Assembly: GCA_964465125.1 (NCBI GenBank)
Contig: CAYXIO010000006.1
Coordinates: forward strand, 37,856-101,855
DNA: 64,000 nt
Direction: 5' to 3'
Source: CAYOHG01 sp964465125
GTDB taxonomy: Bacteria > Planctomycetota > Phycisphaerae > UBA1845 > Fen-1342
Shown here: in pieces, positions 21,787 to 32,300 of the stretch
Numbering within the stretch: position 1 is the stretch's first letter
How the letters are laid out: the number at the start of each line of letters is the position of its first letter
The notes under the pieces: model-generated
Told to the model about the DNA's origin: nothing
The model's database searches: none
What the model saw: only the letters and a program-made list of their open reading frames with translations
Translations under genes and position numbers: made by a program

Positions 21787-24031
21787 TCGGTCCGGTTCTA
21801 CCCGTCAGCGCCAGCCCGAGCGCGGAGAGCGCTCCGGTCAGCGACACGATCGCTCCGCTTCGCAGACCCGGCGGCTCGAAACGCCAGTCAATCAGCGCGG
21901 CGCGCTCCGGCGTCCGCCCGAATGCGTCCGCCGGAACCTCGACCGACAGCAGCAGCGACCGCCAGGGCAGGATCGGAACGGGCTGGCCGTTCAGCGTCGC
22001 GCGCCATCCCGGCGCGGCGTACTTCGCGACGACGACCCGCAGCGGCTCGGTCGGCGCGGTCCCGCGCCCGCCCACCGCAACCTGGGTTCGCATCGCGTAG
22101 GGTGCCGTCTCGGTGTGCGCAACGGCCGCCGGAAACGTCGCGTCGGCGACGAAGGCTGAGCCGCGCGCCGCGGGATAGCGAAACAGGCGATTCCCGCGCG
22201 GCGTGACGAGCACGGGGTCGGCGTCGCGCGGCGCCGGCAGCGACGGATCGCACAGCAGCACCCAGCCCACGTTGAGCCACTGCATCCACCCGGGGTCATT
22301 CAGCAACTCGCGCGCCCGGAGCGACTCGCCCCAGGGCTCGAACCCGAACGCTTCGCGAATCGCGCGTGGCTGAAGCGGCCCGTAGTCGGTCAGTGTGCGC
22401 ACGTGGGTGAATACCCCGGTGTTGGCGACGCCGCGGCCGATCGAATCGACGTACTCGCCGGGCAGCCAGCCGCTGCGCGACGTTACGACCCACAGGCGCT
22501 CGCTCGAGTCGCCGAGCGCCGCACGCCACGCGCCTCGATCGGGCGACTGAACCAGGTCGGCGGCGCTCCGCGCGCCGGCCGGTACGTCGAGGGTCCACCC
22601 GATCACGCTCAGGTCCGCCACGGTCAGCGCCGGAATCAGCAGAAGCAGCGCGGGCTTCTTCCAGCCGGTTAAAACGATGCGCACGACGGCGAGACTCGCG
22701 AGCAGCGCCAGGAGCGGCAGCCACAGGGCCGGGTTGAGCGGGCGCAGCGAGGCCAGCAGCGACGCCCTCGTTTCGCCCGGCAGGAACGGAGCGGCCAGCA
22801 GCAACATCAGCAGCGGAATCGCCAGCCAGCAGACGATTTGCCGGATCGGGCGGCCGCTGAAGGACTCCAGCGCGGCGCGCAGTTGCGCTCGCCGCGGAGA
22901 AAGCCGACCGGACAGCTCGTTCAGCGTGTGCGCGCTCAGCACCGCAACGGCGAGTTGCAGCAGCAGCAAGGCCCGCGCCGGCACGCGGAACAGGCTGGCG
23001 CCGGGAATCCAGTAGAGCAGGGGGCAGATCGGTCCAAACAGCCCCAGCGCCAGCAGCACCGCGAAGCCGCACAGGATGACCCAGGGGCGCCGGCGCCAAT
23101 CGAAACGCCAGCCGCGGAGTGCGAATGCAGCCAGCACCAGCGGCAGGATGCCGAGATAGCTGAACTGCTCGACTTGGTGCGACGGTCCCCAATAGGCGCT
23201 GGCGAAGAGATTCGGCGTGCGCTGCCCGTACAGCATGGGCAGCACGAAGCCGATCGCGCTCTGCGGGTACCAACTGTTCTCAACGAACGCCATGTAGCCG
23301 CGCTGCGCGCGGGTGCACTCGCGCACGTAGGCCGCGGTCGGTATCCACTGGACGGCGAACATCCATCCGGCCAGGAGCCACACCGACGTCCAGCGCCAGA
23401 AGCCAACCACGTGCTCGCGGGGCTTCGCTGCCAGAATCAGAACAAGCGATCCCAAGGCCGTCAGCGCCGCGATCTGCACGTGGCCGGCGAAGCATTGCAG
23501 CGCTGCAATAAACGCCGCGCCGGTCAGCCGCTGCGAGCCGCCCGCGTCGCGCCAGCGGCTCAGCCGCCACACAACCCAGGGAAGCCAGGCGGCGGCGTGC
23601 TGCATGGCGAAATGCGCCCGGTGCGCGAGCATGAAGCCGCCGAACCCGAACACCAGCGCGCCGAACCACGCGGCCAATCGCCCCATCGGCTGCGCCCGCA
23701 GCAGCCGATAGGCGCCCCACGCCGCAAGCGAATAATGCGCCCAGAGTGAGATCGCGTAAGCCGGCAGTGGCGGGAGCATGCCGAACAGCCACGTCGTCGG
23801 ATAGAACACCGCGGTCTGCGGGTCGGCGAGAAACGGGCGGCCCAGCCCGGTCCAGTCCTGCCACCACGGCAGTTGCCCGCGCGCGACCATCTCCCCGAAC
23901 AGGCTCCGCGTCGGCAGGTAGTAGAGGATGTCGTCCTCGCACGCGCCGAGACCCGCCAGCCACCACACCGGCGCGAGCACGATGCCCGGCAGCAGGAGGA
24001 ACGAGAGTCCGATCGCGGCGCGCGCACGCAT
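21719..24031 (-). CDS. YfhO-like multi-pass membrane protein
   Basis: 770 residues with about 12-13 hydrophobic segments. An N-terminal loop includes GACEDDILYYLPTR and WWQDWTGLGRPFLADPQTAVFYP, the 'acidic pair plus PQ-x-FYP' loop of YfhO/GT-C type proteins. A soluble C-terminal part (about 490-730) with GWRATLNGQPVPI is also typical of the YfhO family. Members are implicated in glycosylation of envelope polymers, but the substrate here is unknown. The 3' end runs 68 bp into the convergent kinase-like gene. Confidence 0.8.
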   Translation of the reverse strand: MRARAAIGLSFLLLPGIVLAPVWWLAGLGACEDDILYYLPTRSLFGEMVARGQLPWWQDWTGLGRPFLADPQTAVFYPTTWLFGMLPPLPAYAISLWAHYSLAAWGAYRLLRAQPMGRLAAWFGALVFGFGGFMLAHRAHFAMQHAAAWLPWVVWRLSRWRDAGGSQRLTGAAFIAALQCFAGHVQIAALTALGSLVLILAAKPREHVVGFWRWTSVWLLAGWMFAVQWIPTAAYVRECTRAQRGYMAFVENSWYPQSAIGFVLPMLYGQRTPNLFASAYWGPSHQVEQFSYLGILPLVLAAFALRGWRFDWRRRPWVILCGFAVLLALGLFGPICPLLYWIPGASLFRVPARALLLLQLAVAVLSAHTLNELSGRLSPRRAQLRAALESFSGRPIRQIVCWLAIPLLMLLLAAPFLPGETRASLLASLRPLNPALWLPLLALLASLAVVRIVLTGWKKPALLLLIPALTVADLSVIGWTLDVPAGARSAADLVQSPDRGAWRAALGDSSERLWVVTSRSGWLPGEYVDSIGRGVANTGVFTHVRTLTDYGPLQPRAIREAFGFEPWGESLRARELLNDPGWMQWLNVGWVLLCDPSLPAPRDADPVLVTPRGNRLFRYPAARGSAFVADATFPAAVAHTETAPYAMRTQVAVGGRGTAPTEPLRVVVAKYAAPGWRATLNGQPVPILPWRSLLLSVEVPADAFGRTPERAALIDWRFEPPGLRSGAIVSLTGALSALGLALTGRTGPIRQTVRATRRRSAPRSARAAPR

Positions 24032-24117
24032 GGCGGAATGCTATCGTGAATGGCCGTCAGTCCCACGCGTCCGAACTTGCATCGCGGTCGCGCGGATCGA
24101 CGGGTACGATCTCAACC

Positions 24118-24516
24118 ATGCGCGAAGGTGTCGTGGTTGTCGTACAGCGCGACGGCGAGTTCCTGGTGATTCGTCGCGCGGCCCACATCCTGGCGGGCGG
24201 CGCCTGGTGCTTCGTGGGCGGCGCGATCGAGCCCGGCGAAAGCCAGGCGGAAGCCGTCGTGCGCGAGTTCGCCGAAGAAGTGTCCGGTTCGGTCAGCCCG
24301 GTTCGGAAGGTATGGGAGCTCAGCCTGCCGGCGAACAGACTCGTTCTGCACTGGTGGTCAGCCGACCTGCTGGCCGGCGATCTGGCCGCGAATCCGCAGG
24401 AAGTCGACGAATTGCGGTGGTGCAGCCTGGCGGAGCTTCGGCGGCTTCCGAACGTGCTGGCGAGCAATCTGGCGTTCGTGGAGGCGCTTGAAGCCGGGCG
24501 CATCGCGCTCGCTTAG
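24118..24516 (+). CDS. Nudix hydrolase
   Basis: 132 residues from an ATG that places MREGVVVVVQRDG at the start, as expected for this fold. The Nudix box G-x5-E-x7-REUxEExGU is present as GAIEPGESQAEAVVREFAEE, with the final Gly replaced by Ser. The catalytic REFAEE residues are intact, so hydrolysis of a nucleoside diphosphate-linked substrate is likely. The substrate cannot be read from sequence. It is 86 bp from the divergent YfhO-like gene and 256 bp upstream of infB. Confidence 0.88.
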   Translation: MREGVVVVVQRDGEFLVIRRAAHILAGGAWCFVGGAIEPGESQAEAVVREFAEEVSGSVSPVRKVWELSLPANRLVLHWWSADLLAGDLAANPQEVDELRWCSLAELRRLPNVLASNLAFVEALEAGRIALA

Positions 24517-24772
24517 CGCTTGTGTTGGAATGACTTCCGGCGATTGGCACGGACGGAATTCGGGAGTTGCCGGCTGGCGGAATCGCCCCAGTCGGGTTAT
24601 CCTATGGAGGAGTCCGACTTCGACTGCGGAACGGTCACGGGTGATCGGTCCGCGCGGAGGGGGATTGTCCGTGCCTGTACCCGACAGCCGGTCCGAGTGA
24701 TTCGGTTCCAGCTCAGGGGCATGGAGACTCCGCCGACGCCGGTCGCGCGTGAGCCCCTCCTGGAGGATTTGG
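24517..24772. other. Intergenic region before infB
   Basis: 256 bp between the Nudix gene and infB. A TATCCT at about 24599 could be a -10 but has no good -35. A 58-codon frame from the ATG at 24604 runs into infB and looks like chance. I see no strong hairpin or repeat. Confidence 0.4.
24762..24766 (+). promoter_or_regulatory. Ribosome binding site that fixes the infB GTG start
   Basis: GGAGG lies 6 nt before GTG 24773, whose product begins (M)AKTLRLHTLAKELG, the universal IF-2 N-terminus. This excludes the in-frame GTG eight codons upstream. Confidence 0.85.
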
Positions 24773-27568
24773 GTGGCTAAGACGTTACGGCTACACACGC
24801 TTGCCAAAGAGCTCGGCATCCCCAGCAAGTTGATCATCGACAAATGTCGCGCTGAGGGTGTGGAGATCAAGAACCACATGGCCGCGATTCCGCTCGGACT
24901 GGCCGAGTCGATCCGCGAGTGGTTCAGCGCCGGCGACGACGTCACCACCGTCGAAGTCGCTTCCCGCGTCGACTTCGATCAGCTCGAGCGAATCCGAGAA
25001 ACGTCGCGCGGCAAGCGCCATCATGCCGAGGATCAGTCTGCGGCCGTTGAAGTGCTTGAGGAGACCGAGGAGACGTCGGCCGACCATCCGCCGCAGGCGC
25101 CTGACCTGGGGCTTGCCGAGGAGGCGGCGCCGGAACCGGCTCGCGAGACTTCCCCGGTGGTTCATTCGGCGTCCGCACCGGCGGAAGCCGATGTCGCGGA
25201 GGTCGCCGAGGTCGCCGAGGTCGAAGCCCCCGAGCCGTCGAGTGCGCCGCCGGCGATTGCCGCTCGTTCCGACGAGCCTGACGCGGCTCCCAGCACGCCG
25301 ACAACCGTCGAGAAACCGGCCGCGCCGGTGGTGCCTGCCGGTGTGCGACACACGCCGCCGCGGCCGCCGGAGGTTGTGCTGCCGGCGGGTCCGCGCCACG
25401 TTCCGAAGCCGGCCGAGCTGCGCGGGCCGCGCGTCGTCCGCATCGAGCGGCCGGACTCGGTTCCCGCGCCGCGGCCTCGGCCGGGCGGCCCGTTGAGCCC
25501 GGCGGCGTCAGGCGCGGATCGCTCCGGGGTCGCGCCGTCGCCCGGCGTCGGAGTTCGCGGCAGGCCGCGGACGGCCGAAGAGGAAGAGCGCGAGAAACTG
25601 CACGCCCGATCGCGCAGCCCGCGCCGGCAGGGCCGCACCGTGGACCTGGTGATCGAGCGGCTCAAGGAATGGCGCGATCAGGACCTGCTGGAGCGCAAGG
25701 AGCGGCTGGCCAGCGCGTCGGGGCTCGGTCTGCGGGCGCGCCGGTCGGCGGAGCGCCGCCGGCAGGTGGCCCTGCCTGCGCCCGGCGGGGCGCTGCGCCG
25801 CGCCGAGACGGAGATCGTCGCGCCGCTTTCGGTGAAGGATTTCTGCTCCGCGGTGGGCGTGCCCTTCTCCACCGTCTCGAAGAAGCTGGCCGAGACCGGC
25901 GGAAAGCTGCTCCGCATCAACGAGAGCATCGACGCCGAGACCGCCGAACTGGTTGCGATGGAGCTGGGAATCACCGTGAAGATCACGCGCGCGATGAGCG
26001 CCGGCGAGCGTCTGCGCAGCCAGGCCGCCGGCCGGGAGCGCACCAACCTCCAGCCGCGGCCCCCGGTGGTCGCGATGCTCGGACACGTCGACCACGGCAA
26101 GACTTCGTTGCTCGATGCGATTCGTCAGACGCACGTCGCCGCGGGCGAGGCCGGAGGCATCACGCAGCACATCGGCGCCTATCGAATCGACCGCGGCGAC
26201 TGGCACGTGACTTTCCTGGACACGCCGGGTCACGCGGCGTTCACTGCCATGCGCGAGCGCGGCGCGAACCTGACCGACATCGTGGTGCTGGTGGTGGCGG
26301 CGGACGACGGCGTCATGCCGCAGACGGTCGAGGCGATCAATCACGCGCGCGCCGCCGGCGTGCAGATCGTCGTCGCGCTGAACAAGATCGACCTGCCCGG
26401 CGCGGACACCAACAAGGTCTTCGGACAGTTGTCCGAGCACAACCTCACTCCGACCGAGTGGGGCGGCGAGACGGACGTGCTCAAGACCAGCGCCACCAGC
26501 GGCGTCGGCATCGACGAACTGCTGGCGCACCTCAGCACGCTGAGCGACCTGCTCGGCCTCAAGGCCGACCCGGATCTGCCGGCGCAGGCGGTCGTGATCG
26601 AGGCGCAGATGCGACCGGGCCGCGGCGTCGTGGCCCAGGTGCTCGTGCGCGAAGGAACGCTCAAGCCGGGGCAGTTCATCGTCTGCGGGCCGGGCGCCGG
26701 CCGCGTGCGGGCGCTGGTGGACGATCGCGGCAAGCACGTCAACGCGGCCACACCGGGCACTCCCGTCGAAGTCGTGGGGCTCGACGAGTTGCCGGCCGCC
26801 GGCGACGCGCTCTTCGTGGTCAAGACGCTCGACGAGGCCAAGCAGATCGCCCAGGAATCGCGGATCGAGGCCCGTCAGGCGGCGCTCGTCTCGCGCGCCA
26901 AGCCGCAGACGCTGGAGGAGCTGCTGCGCGGCACTCGCGAGTCGGAGGTGCCGGAGCTGAGCGTCATTGTCCGGGCCGACGTGCAGGGCTCGATCGACGC
27001 GCTGAACGCGAAGCTCAAGGAATTCCCCAGCGAGAAGGTGCGCCTGCGGATCCTGCACTCCGGCGTGGGCCAGGTGACCGAGGCCGACGTGGAGCTGGCG
27101 CGGGCCTCCAGCGCCGTCATCATCGCCTACTGGGTGGTTCCCGACGAGCGCGCCCGCCAGGCGGCGGAGCGGGCCGGCGTCGAAATTCGACAGTATAAGA
27201 TCATCTACGAAGTCCTCGATGACGTGCAGCGGGCCCTCGAAGGCCTGCTCGAGCCGATCGAGTCCAAGCAGGCGCGCGGCCGCGTCGAGGTGCGCGAGGT
27301 CTTCAACATCACGCGCGTCGGGCGCATCGCCGGCTGCTTCGTGGTCGACGGCATCATCGCCCGCTCGCACCGCGTCCGCCTGCTGCGCGACGGCCGCGTG
27401 ATCGTCGATGACGCGGCGATCGGCTCGCTGAAGCGCTTCAAGGACGACGCGCGCGAAGTGCGGGCCGGCCTGGAGTGCGGCGTTCGCATCGAGGGGTTCG
27501 ATGACGTGAAGCCCGGCGACGTGCTCGAGGCGTTCGAGGTCGTCCAGGTGGCCCAGAAGCTGACGTGA
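24773..27568 (+). CDS. infB: Translation initiation factor IF-2
   Basis: 931 residues, GTG start. The GTPase delivers fMet-tRNA to the 30S subunit. Order of domains: an IF2_N module at residues 1-50; a long acidic and then Pro/Arg-rich linker including an EVAEVAEVEAPE run; a second IF2_N-like domain (PLSVKDFCSAVGVPFSTVSKKL); the G domain with GHVDHGKT at 437-444, switch AGGITQHIGAY, DTPGHAAF and NKID; then domains II-IV ending in DVLEAFEVVQVAQ. nusA, the usual upstream neighbour, is absent. Downstream are DUF503 and rbfA, the expected companions. Confidence 0.98.
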   Translation: MAKTLRLHTLAKELGIPSKLIIDKCRAEGVEIKNHMAAIPLGLAESIREWFSAGDDVTTVEVASRVDFDQLERIRETSRGKRHHAEDQSAAVEVLEETEETSADHPPQAPDLGLAEEAAPEPARETSPVVHSASAPAEADVAEVAEVAEVEAPEPSSAPPAIAARSDEPDAAPSTPTTVEKPAAPVVPAGVRHTPPRPPEVVLPAGPRHVPKPAELRGPRVVRIERPDSVPAPRPRPGGPLSPAASGADRSGVAPSPGVGVRGRPRTAEEEEREKLHARSRSPRRQGRTVDLVIERLKEWRDQDLLERKERLASASGLGLRARRSAERRRQVALPAPGGALRRAETEIVAPLSVKDFCSAVGVPFSTVSKKLAETGGKLLRINESIDAETAELVAMELGITVKITRAMSAGERLRSQAAGRERTNLQPRPPVVAMLGHVDHGKTSLLDAIRQTHVAAGEAGGITQHIGAYRIDRGDWHVTFLDTPGHAAFTAMRERGANLTDIVVLVVAADDGVMPQTVEAINHARAAGVQIVVALNKIDLPGADTNKVFGQLSEHNLTPTEWGGETDVLKTSATSGVGIDELLAHLSTLSDLLGLKADPDLPAQAVVIEAQMRPGRGVVAQVLVREGTLKPGQFIVCGPGAGRVRALVDDRGKHVNAATPGTPVEVVGLDELPAAGDALFVVKTLDEAKQIAQESRIEARQAALVSRAKPQTLEELLRGTRESEVPELSVIVRADVQGSIDALNAKLKEFPSEKVRLRILHSGVGQVTEADVELARASSAVIIAYWVVPDERARQAAERAGVEIRQYKIIYEVLDDVQRALEGLLEPIESKQARGRVEVREVFNITRVGRIAGCFVVDGIIARSHRVRLLRDGRVIVDDAAIGSLKRFKDDAREVRAGLECGVRIEGFDDVKPGDVLEAFEVVQVAQKLT

Positions 27569-27600
27569 GCAGCCCAATTGGCGGCACGGACCACGGGAGC

Positions 27601-27882
27601 ATGGTGGTTGGAATCCTCCAGGTACGACTGGTGATGTTCGAAGCGCAGTCATTGAAGGACAAGCGCCGGATCGTGAAGAGCCTCAAGGACCGTCTGGCCG
27701 GACGTCACAACGTCTCCGTGGCCGAAGTGGACGATCTCGACCACCGTCAGGCGGCCACGCTGGGCGTGGCGATGATCTCCAACGATGCGCGGTTCGTGGA
27801 GAGCGCCTTGTGTCGGATTCTCGACGAAATCCGCCGCGAGCCGCGCGCCAGCGTCGTGCAGCACGCGATCGACTGGGCCTAG
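27601..27882 (+). CDS. DUF503 (YlxP-like) protein
   Basis: 93 residues; the ATG at 27601 gives the standard N-terminus MVVGILQVRL, while an upstream GTG overlapping the infB stop is also open. The family hallmark SLKDKRRIVKSLKDRL is present, followed by NVSVAEVDDLD and the small alpha/beta fold. Proteins of this family commonly lie between infB and rbfA and are thought to take part in ribosome maturation; direct evidence is limited. Spacing to rbfA is 26 bp. Confidence 0.9.
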   Translation: MVVGILQVRLVMFEAQSLKDKRRIVKSLKDRLAGRHNVSVAEVDDLDHRQAATLGVAMISNDARFVESALCRILDEIRREPRASVVQHAIDWA

Positions 27883-27908
27883 CGCTCGGCCCGGGATGAG
27901 GTGGTCCT

Positions 27909-28388
27909 TTGTCGCGACGAACCGAACGAGTCGGACACCTGATCCGCAACCTGCTGGCCGACGCGATCCGCACGCGCCTGAGCGACCCTCGAATCGAGCG
28001 CCTCACGTCGATCACGCGCGTGGAAGTCAGCGCGGACCTGAGCTCCGCCTCGGTGTACGTCAGCATCATGGCGCCCGAGCCGCGCCAGAAGCTGGGCGTC
28101 GAGGCGCTGCGCGGCGCCGCCGGCCGTCTGCGGGCGTGGCTGCGCGACCACGTCGAGCTGCGCCAGGTGCCCACGCTGCATTTCCGGCTGGACGAATCCC
28201 TGAAGCGCGGAATCGAGACCGTCGAAGCGCTCGACCGTCTGACCGGGGGGCCCACGCTCGAGTGGGAGGCCGACGCCGCCCGCTCCGGCGACCGCGAGCT
28301 CACGCCGCCTTCGCCGGAGGCCGCGGACGCGGATGCGCCGGGCGCGGCAGAACCGACGGTGAATGGACCGCCGCCGGGAGAGGAGTGA
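27909..28388 (+). CDS. rbfA: Ribosome-binding factor A
   Basis: 159 residues. A TTG start is preceded by GAGGTGG. The KH-like core is clear: RTERVGHLIRNLLADAIRTRLSDPR, then ITRVEVSADLSSASVYVSI and VPTLHFRLDESLKRG. RbfA binds the 30S subunit during late 16S maturation. The C-terminal 40 residues are an acidic Pro/Ala-rich tail not found in the short E. coli protein. Six bases separate it from the next gene. Confidence 0.94.
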   Translation: MSRRTERVGHLIRNLLADAIRTRLSDPRIERLTSITRVEVSADLSSASVYVSIMAPEPRQKLGVEALRGAAGRLRAWLRDHVELRQVPTLHFRLDESLKRGIETVEALDRLTGGPTLEWEADAARSGDRELTPPSPEAADADAPGAAEPTVNGPPPGEE

Positions 28389-28394
28389 GATTCC

Positions 28395-29357
28395 ATGCGT
28401 GGGGCGACGGTTTGTGCAAGGAAGCTCAAGCAGGGTTTCAAGACGCTTCGCACGCGGCTTGGCAAGGCTCCGCCGCTGCCTTCGGGCGATCCGATCTCGC
28501 AGTTGATCCTGGGCATCTTCACGCGCGACGCGCCCGAGGCGAAGGCGAACGACGTGCTCGACCGGCTGCGCGCCGTGGTGGTGGACTACAACGAGCTGCG
28601 CGTGATTCCGCCGCTCGAACTGGTGGAGGTCGTGGGCGACTATTCCGACGCCCGGCTCAAATGCGAAGACCTCTCGCGCGCCTTGAACCGCATCTTCGCG
28701 ATCGAACACACCGTCTCACTTGATCGCCTGGCGCAGGCTTCCATGAAGGAAACCGTCGCGTATCTCAACGGGATCGACGGGCTCGAACCGTACACCCGCG
28801 CCCGCATTCGCCAGTTCGGCCTGCGCCAGCACGCGATTCCGCTCGATGAGGCGATGTGGGCGCTGGCCCGGCGCGGCGGCTACGTCGACGAGCGCGCCAC
28901 CCTGGAAGAGGCCCAGGCGTTCATGGAGCGCCAGATTCCGGCCAAGGACGGGCCCGAGTTCGTCGCCCTGCTCCGCAAGCAAGCCTGGTCCGAAATGGCG
29001 ACGGCCGTTCGAAAGCGCGAAGTCGAGCGCATTCTCAGCGTACCGCCCGATCGAACCGCGCGCAACATGCTCCGCGCGGTCAGCGCCGCGGCGGCGTCCG
29101 GCGCCGTTGAAGACGCCGACTCGGAGATCGACGAGTCCCTTGGTGCGCTGGCGGAAGTCGACTCCGACATGGGCGCGGCGATCGACCCGGAGGGAAGCTC
29201 GAATGCCGCCCCGAACGCCCCCGCCGCACCCGTTCGCAAGAAATCCGCGCGCCGCGCGTCCGCAGCCAAGCGCAAGGCGACTCCGAAGTCCAGCTCCAAG
29301 CGCCGCGCCGCGCCCAAGCGCGAGCGCGCTCGCTCCGCCAAGGTGAGATCCGGGTGA
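28395..29357 (+). CDS. Endonuclease III-fold (HhH-GPD-like) protein with basic tail
   Basis: 320 residues. Residues about 31-205 follow the HhH-GPD fold: GDPISQLILGIFTR, LKCEDLSRALNRI, a hairpin-like LNGIDGLEPYTRARI and FGLRQHAIPLDEAMWAL. Asp151 sits where glycosylases have the catalytic Asp. The lysine of bifunctional endonuclease III is replaced by Tyr133, as in monofunctional MutY-type enzymes. The helix-hairpin-helix carries a small insertion, and the four Cys of the iron-sulfur cluster are missing. The tail after about 255 is Ala/Pro/Lys/Arg-rich and probably binds nucleic acid. Position after rbfA suggests either DNA repair or a recruited RNA-related role. Function unproven. Confidence 0.6.
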   Translation: MRGATVCARKLKQGFKTLRTRLGKAPPLPSGDPISQLILGIFTRDAPEAKANDVLDRLRAVVVDYNELRVIPPLELVEVVGDYSDARLKCEDLSRALNRIFAIEHTVSLDRLAQASMKETVAYLNGIDGLEPYTRARIRQFGLRQHAIPLDEAMWALARRGGYVDERATLEEAQAFMERQIPAKDGPEFVALLRKQAWSEMATAVRKREVERILSVPPDRTARNMLRAVSAAAASGAVEDADSEIDESLGALAEVDSDMGAAIDPEGSSNAAPNAPAAPVRKKSARRASAAKRKATPKSSSKRRAAPKRERARSAKVRSG

Positions 29358-32300
29358 TACGCGTACTGCCGGTCCGGCCGCGCCCATCGTCGTTCTCGCC
29401 GTCCTGGTTGATTGCAGCGATCCTCTGCGCCGCGGCGTCGCCCGCGGCGCCTGGGCAGTCGACGACGCGGCCGGCGTGGCCGGCCGACCTGCCGCTCGCC
29501 GAGGTTGCCGGCGTACCGGCTCCCGCATCGGGGCCGACGAGCGCGCCGTCGCTGGACGCGCTGCCCGAGGCGCGTGCGGCGTATGAGAAAGCGCGCGGGC
29601 TGATCGACGACGAGCAGGAGCTTGCTGCCGTCGACGTCCTCGCCGCCGCGATTCAGGCCGCGCCCGCACCGGTCTTCGAGTTGCATGCGCTGCTGGCCAG
29701 CGCCGCGAGCCGGGTCGGCCAGTGGGCGCTCGCGCAGCAGTCCGCGGCGGCCGCGGCGGCGCTGCGGCCGGGCTCCGCGCAAGTCCATTTTCTTCTGGGT
29801 ACCGCCGCACGCCGCGCCGGCGATCTGGACGCGGCGATTGCGCAGTTCCGCACCGCGACGCTGGCCGAGGAGCGCGAGCCCAACAGCACCGACGTGACGC
29901 TGGCCTGGTACTGGCTGGGCGACTGCCTGGCGCGGCGCGGCGCTACGCGCGCCGCCGAGGAGGCCCTGGCGCGCTTTGACGAAAGCATCTGGGAGACGCA
30001 CGCCGAGCAGCGTCATGCTCCGGCGATCGCCGAAATTCTCGAGCCCTCGCCGCGCGGGGCCTTCGAACGGCGCGTCGAGCTGCGGCGCGCCCTCGGCGAT
30101 TCGGAGGGCATCGAGCGGCTGACGCGCTGGGGTCTGTCGCAGTGGCCGGACGATCCCGAGATCGTCGAGCTGCGCATCCGCGCCCTGATCGACTACGGCC
30201 GCGCGGCGGATGCGTTCGAGCTGTGCCGGCAGCGCCTCGCGGACGGTCCGGCGGACGGCCTGCTCGTCGCGCTCGCCGTGGAGGCAGGGCGAAGCGCAGG
30301 CAGGCTGGATCAGTGGGTTGCCGAATGGATGCAGGCGGTGCGCAGCGGGCAGCGTCCCGAGCTTGCCCGCCGGCTGGCGCGCGCCCTGCTTCGTGCCGGC
30401 GCGCATGCGCAGGCCGAGGCGGTGGCCGAACTCGTCGGCGAGCTCTCGCCGGACGACGTCTCGGCCGCGTTGCTCCTGGCCGAGTCACGCCTGTCGCAGC
30501 GCAAGACCGAGCGTTCGCTGGAAGACCTGATCGAGTTTGCACGGCGCCATCCGCGCACGTCGCTGAACTCTCCCGCCGCGCTGTCGCGCTGGCTGCGCTC
30601 GCCCGAGTCGCGCGCCGCCTTGGTCGAGGCGGTCGCCGCCCTGCGGTTGCGCGATTCGGCGGATGCCGCGAGCGACCAGGTGCTGTGCCTGGCGGCGACG
30701 GCGGCGGATCAGCCCCTGCTGGTCGAGCAGATTCTGACGCAGTGGGAAGCGCGCGCCCCGGGAGAGATCGGACCGCATCTGGCACGCGGCCAGTTTGCAC
30801 TGCCGCGCTTCGCATGGGACGACGCCAAGGCCGCGGCCGGCGCGGCGCTCAAGCTGGACAACGACTCGGCGGAAGCCTGGAGCATCCTCGCCCAGGCCCA
30901 CGACGGGCTGGACGAGAATGACGACGCGGTCGACTGCTTCAAGAAGGCCATCAAGCTGGCGCCCAACTCGGTGAGCTTTAACCTGCTTCTCGCCCGGCAC
31001 TACAAGCGAAACGGTAATACCCTGGCGGCCCAGCGTTACTACCAGGCGGCGCTGGCGGCGGATGCTTCCTGCGGCGAGGCCTTCGACGCCCTGATCCAGA
31101 GCTACGTCAGCGACCGGAAGCTCGCCCTGGCGCGCGAGCAGTTTCGCCAGTTCCGCGCCAGCGTGCCGCCGGACGCGGCCCGCCGCGCCTCGATCACGCT
31201 GGAGTTCGCCAACGAGCCGTTCCAGCCGGCGCACCTCGAAGCGCTCAAGGCGCAATTCGCCCGCGACCCCGAGGACGTCGATTCCGGCCGGCTCTATGCC
31301 GCGGGCCTGTTCCTCTGGGAACGGCTCGATGAGGCGCGCCGGACGGCGGACCAATTGCTGGCGACGGACCCGACCGATTTCGGCACGCGCATGCTGCGGG
31401 CGAACATCGACCGTCGGCGCGGCGAGTTCGCGGCCGCGGTCGACGGTCTCGAGCAGCTCTCGCGCGACTACCCGAACCGCAGCGAGGTGCTCGAGCTGCT
31501 GGCGTCCACGTACGTGTTTGACTTCCGACCGGACGACGCCCGCGCGCTGTGGAGCCGCTTGATTGACGCGCACCAAGACTCCGCCGAGCTCGGGCCGCTG
31601 CACGAAGCGCTGCTGCAATCGTACGTGCGATTCGGCCAGTCGGACGAGGCGCTGCGGGTGCTGGACGCGTGGGAGCAGCGCTACAGCGACCACGATGCGG
31701 TGCTGCTGGCCCGCATCGCGATTCTGGAAGACGCCGGCCGGAACCGCCAGGCGTTCGAGCTTGTCCGCGCGCGCGTGCAGGGCGACGACGTGGTCACGCC
31801 GGCCTGGCGCGAGCAATTCGTCGACACGGCCCGCAAGGCCGGGGAGCTGGCGCAGGCCGAGCAGATGGTGCGCAGCGCGTTGACGCTGTCGCCGGTCGAT
31901 CCGGTCCTGACCGACGAGCTGGTGACGCTGCTGATCGAGCAGAAGCGCGCCGATGAGGCGATGCAGGTGGCGCGCGACTTCACCGGCGACGTGGGGCCGA
32001 TGCGCAGCTTCTGGACCGCGCGGGCCCGCGCCGCGCTGGGCGAACTCGACGCGGCCGAGACCGAGCTTGACGCGCTGCTGGCCGAGGCCGGCCTTTCCGA
32101 GGCGGTGCGCCGCGGGGCCCGGCTGCTCCTGATCGACACGCTGCGCAAGGCCGGGCAGGTCGATCGCGGAATTCAGCGTTGCGACCGCTGGGGCGAGGAA
32201 GCGGGCAGCGCGAACCCCGCGCTGCGCTACGAAGCCCTGACCTACAAGCGCGCCCTGCTGCTCTCGGCCGAACGCGAGGAAGAGTACATCCAGGTCATGG

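Noticed and set aside
24604..24780. 58-codon frame before infB as a leader peptide
   Set aside because: No regulatory codon run or hairpin pair; it overlaps the infB start and resembles no protein.
25508..27652. Long minus-strand open frame opposite infB
   Set aside because: No recognisable motif; shadow of IF-2.
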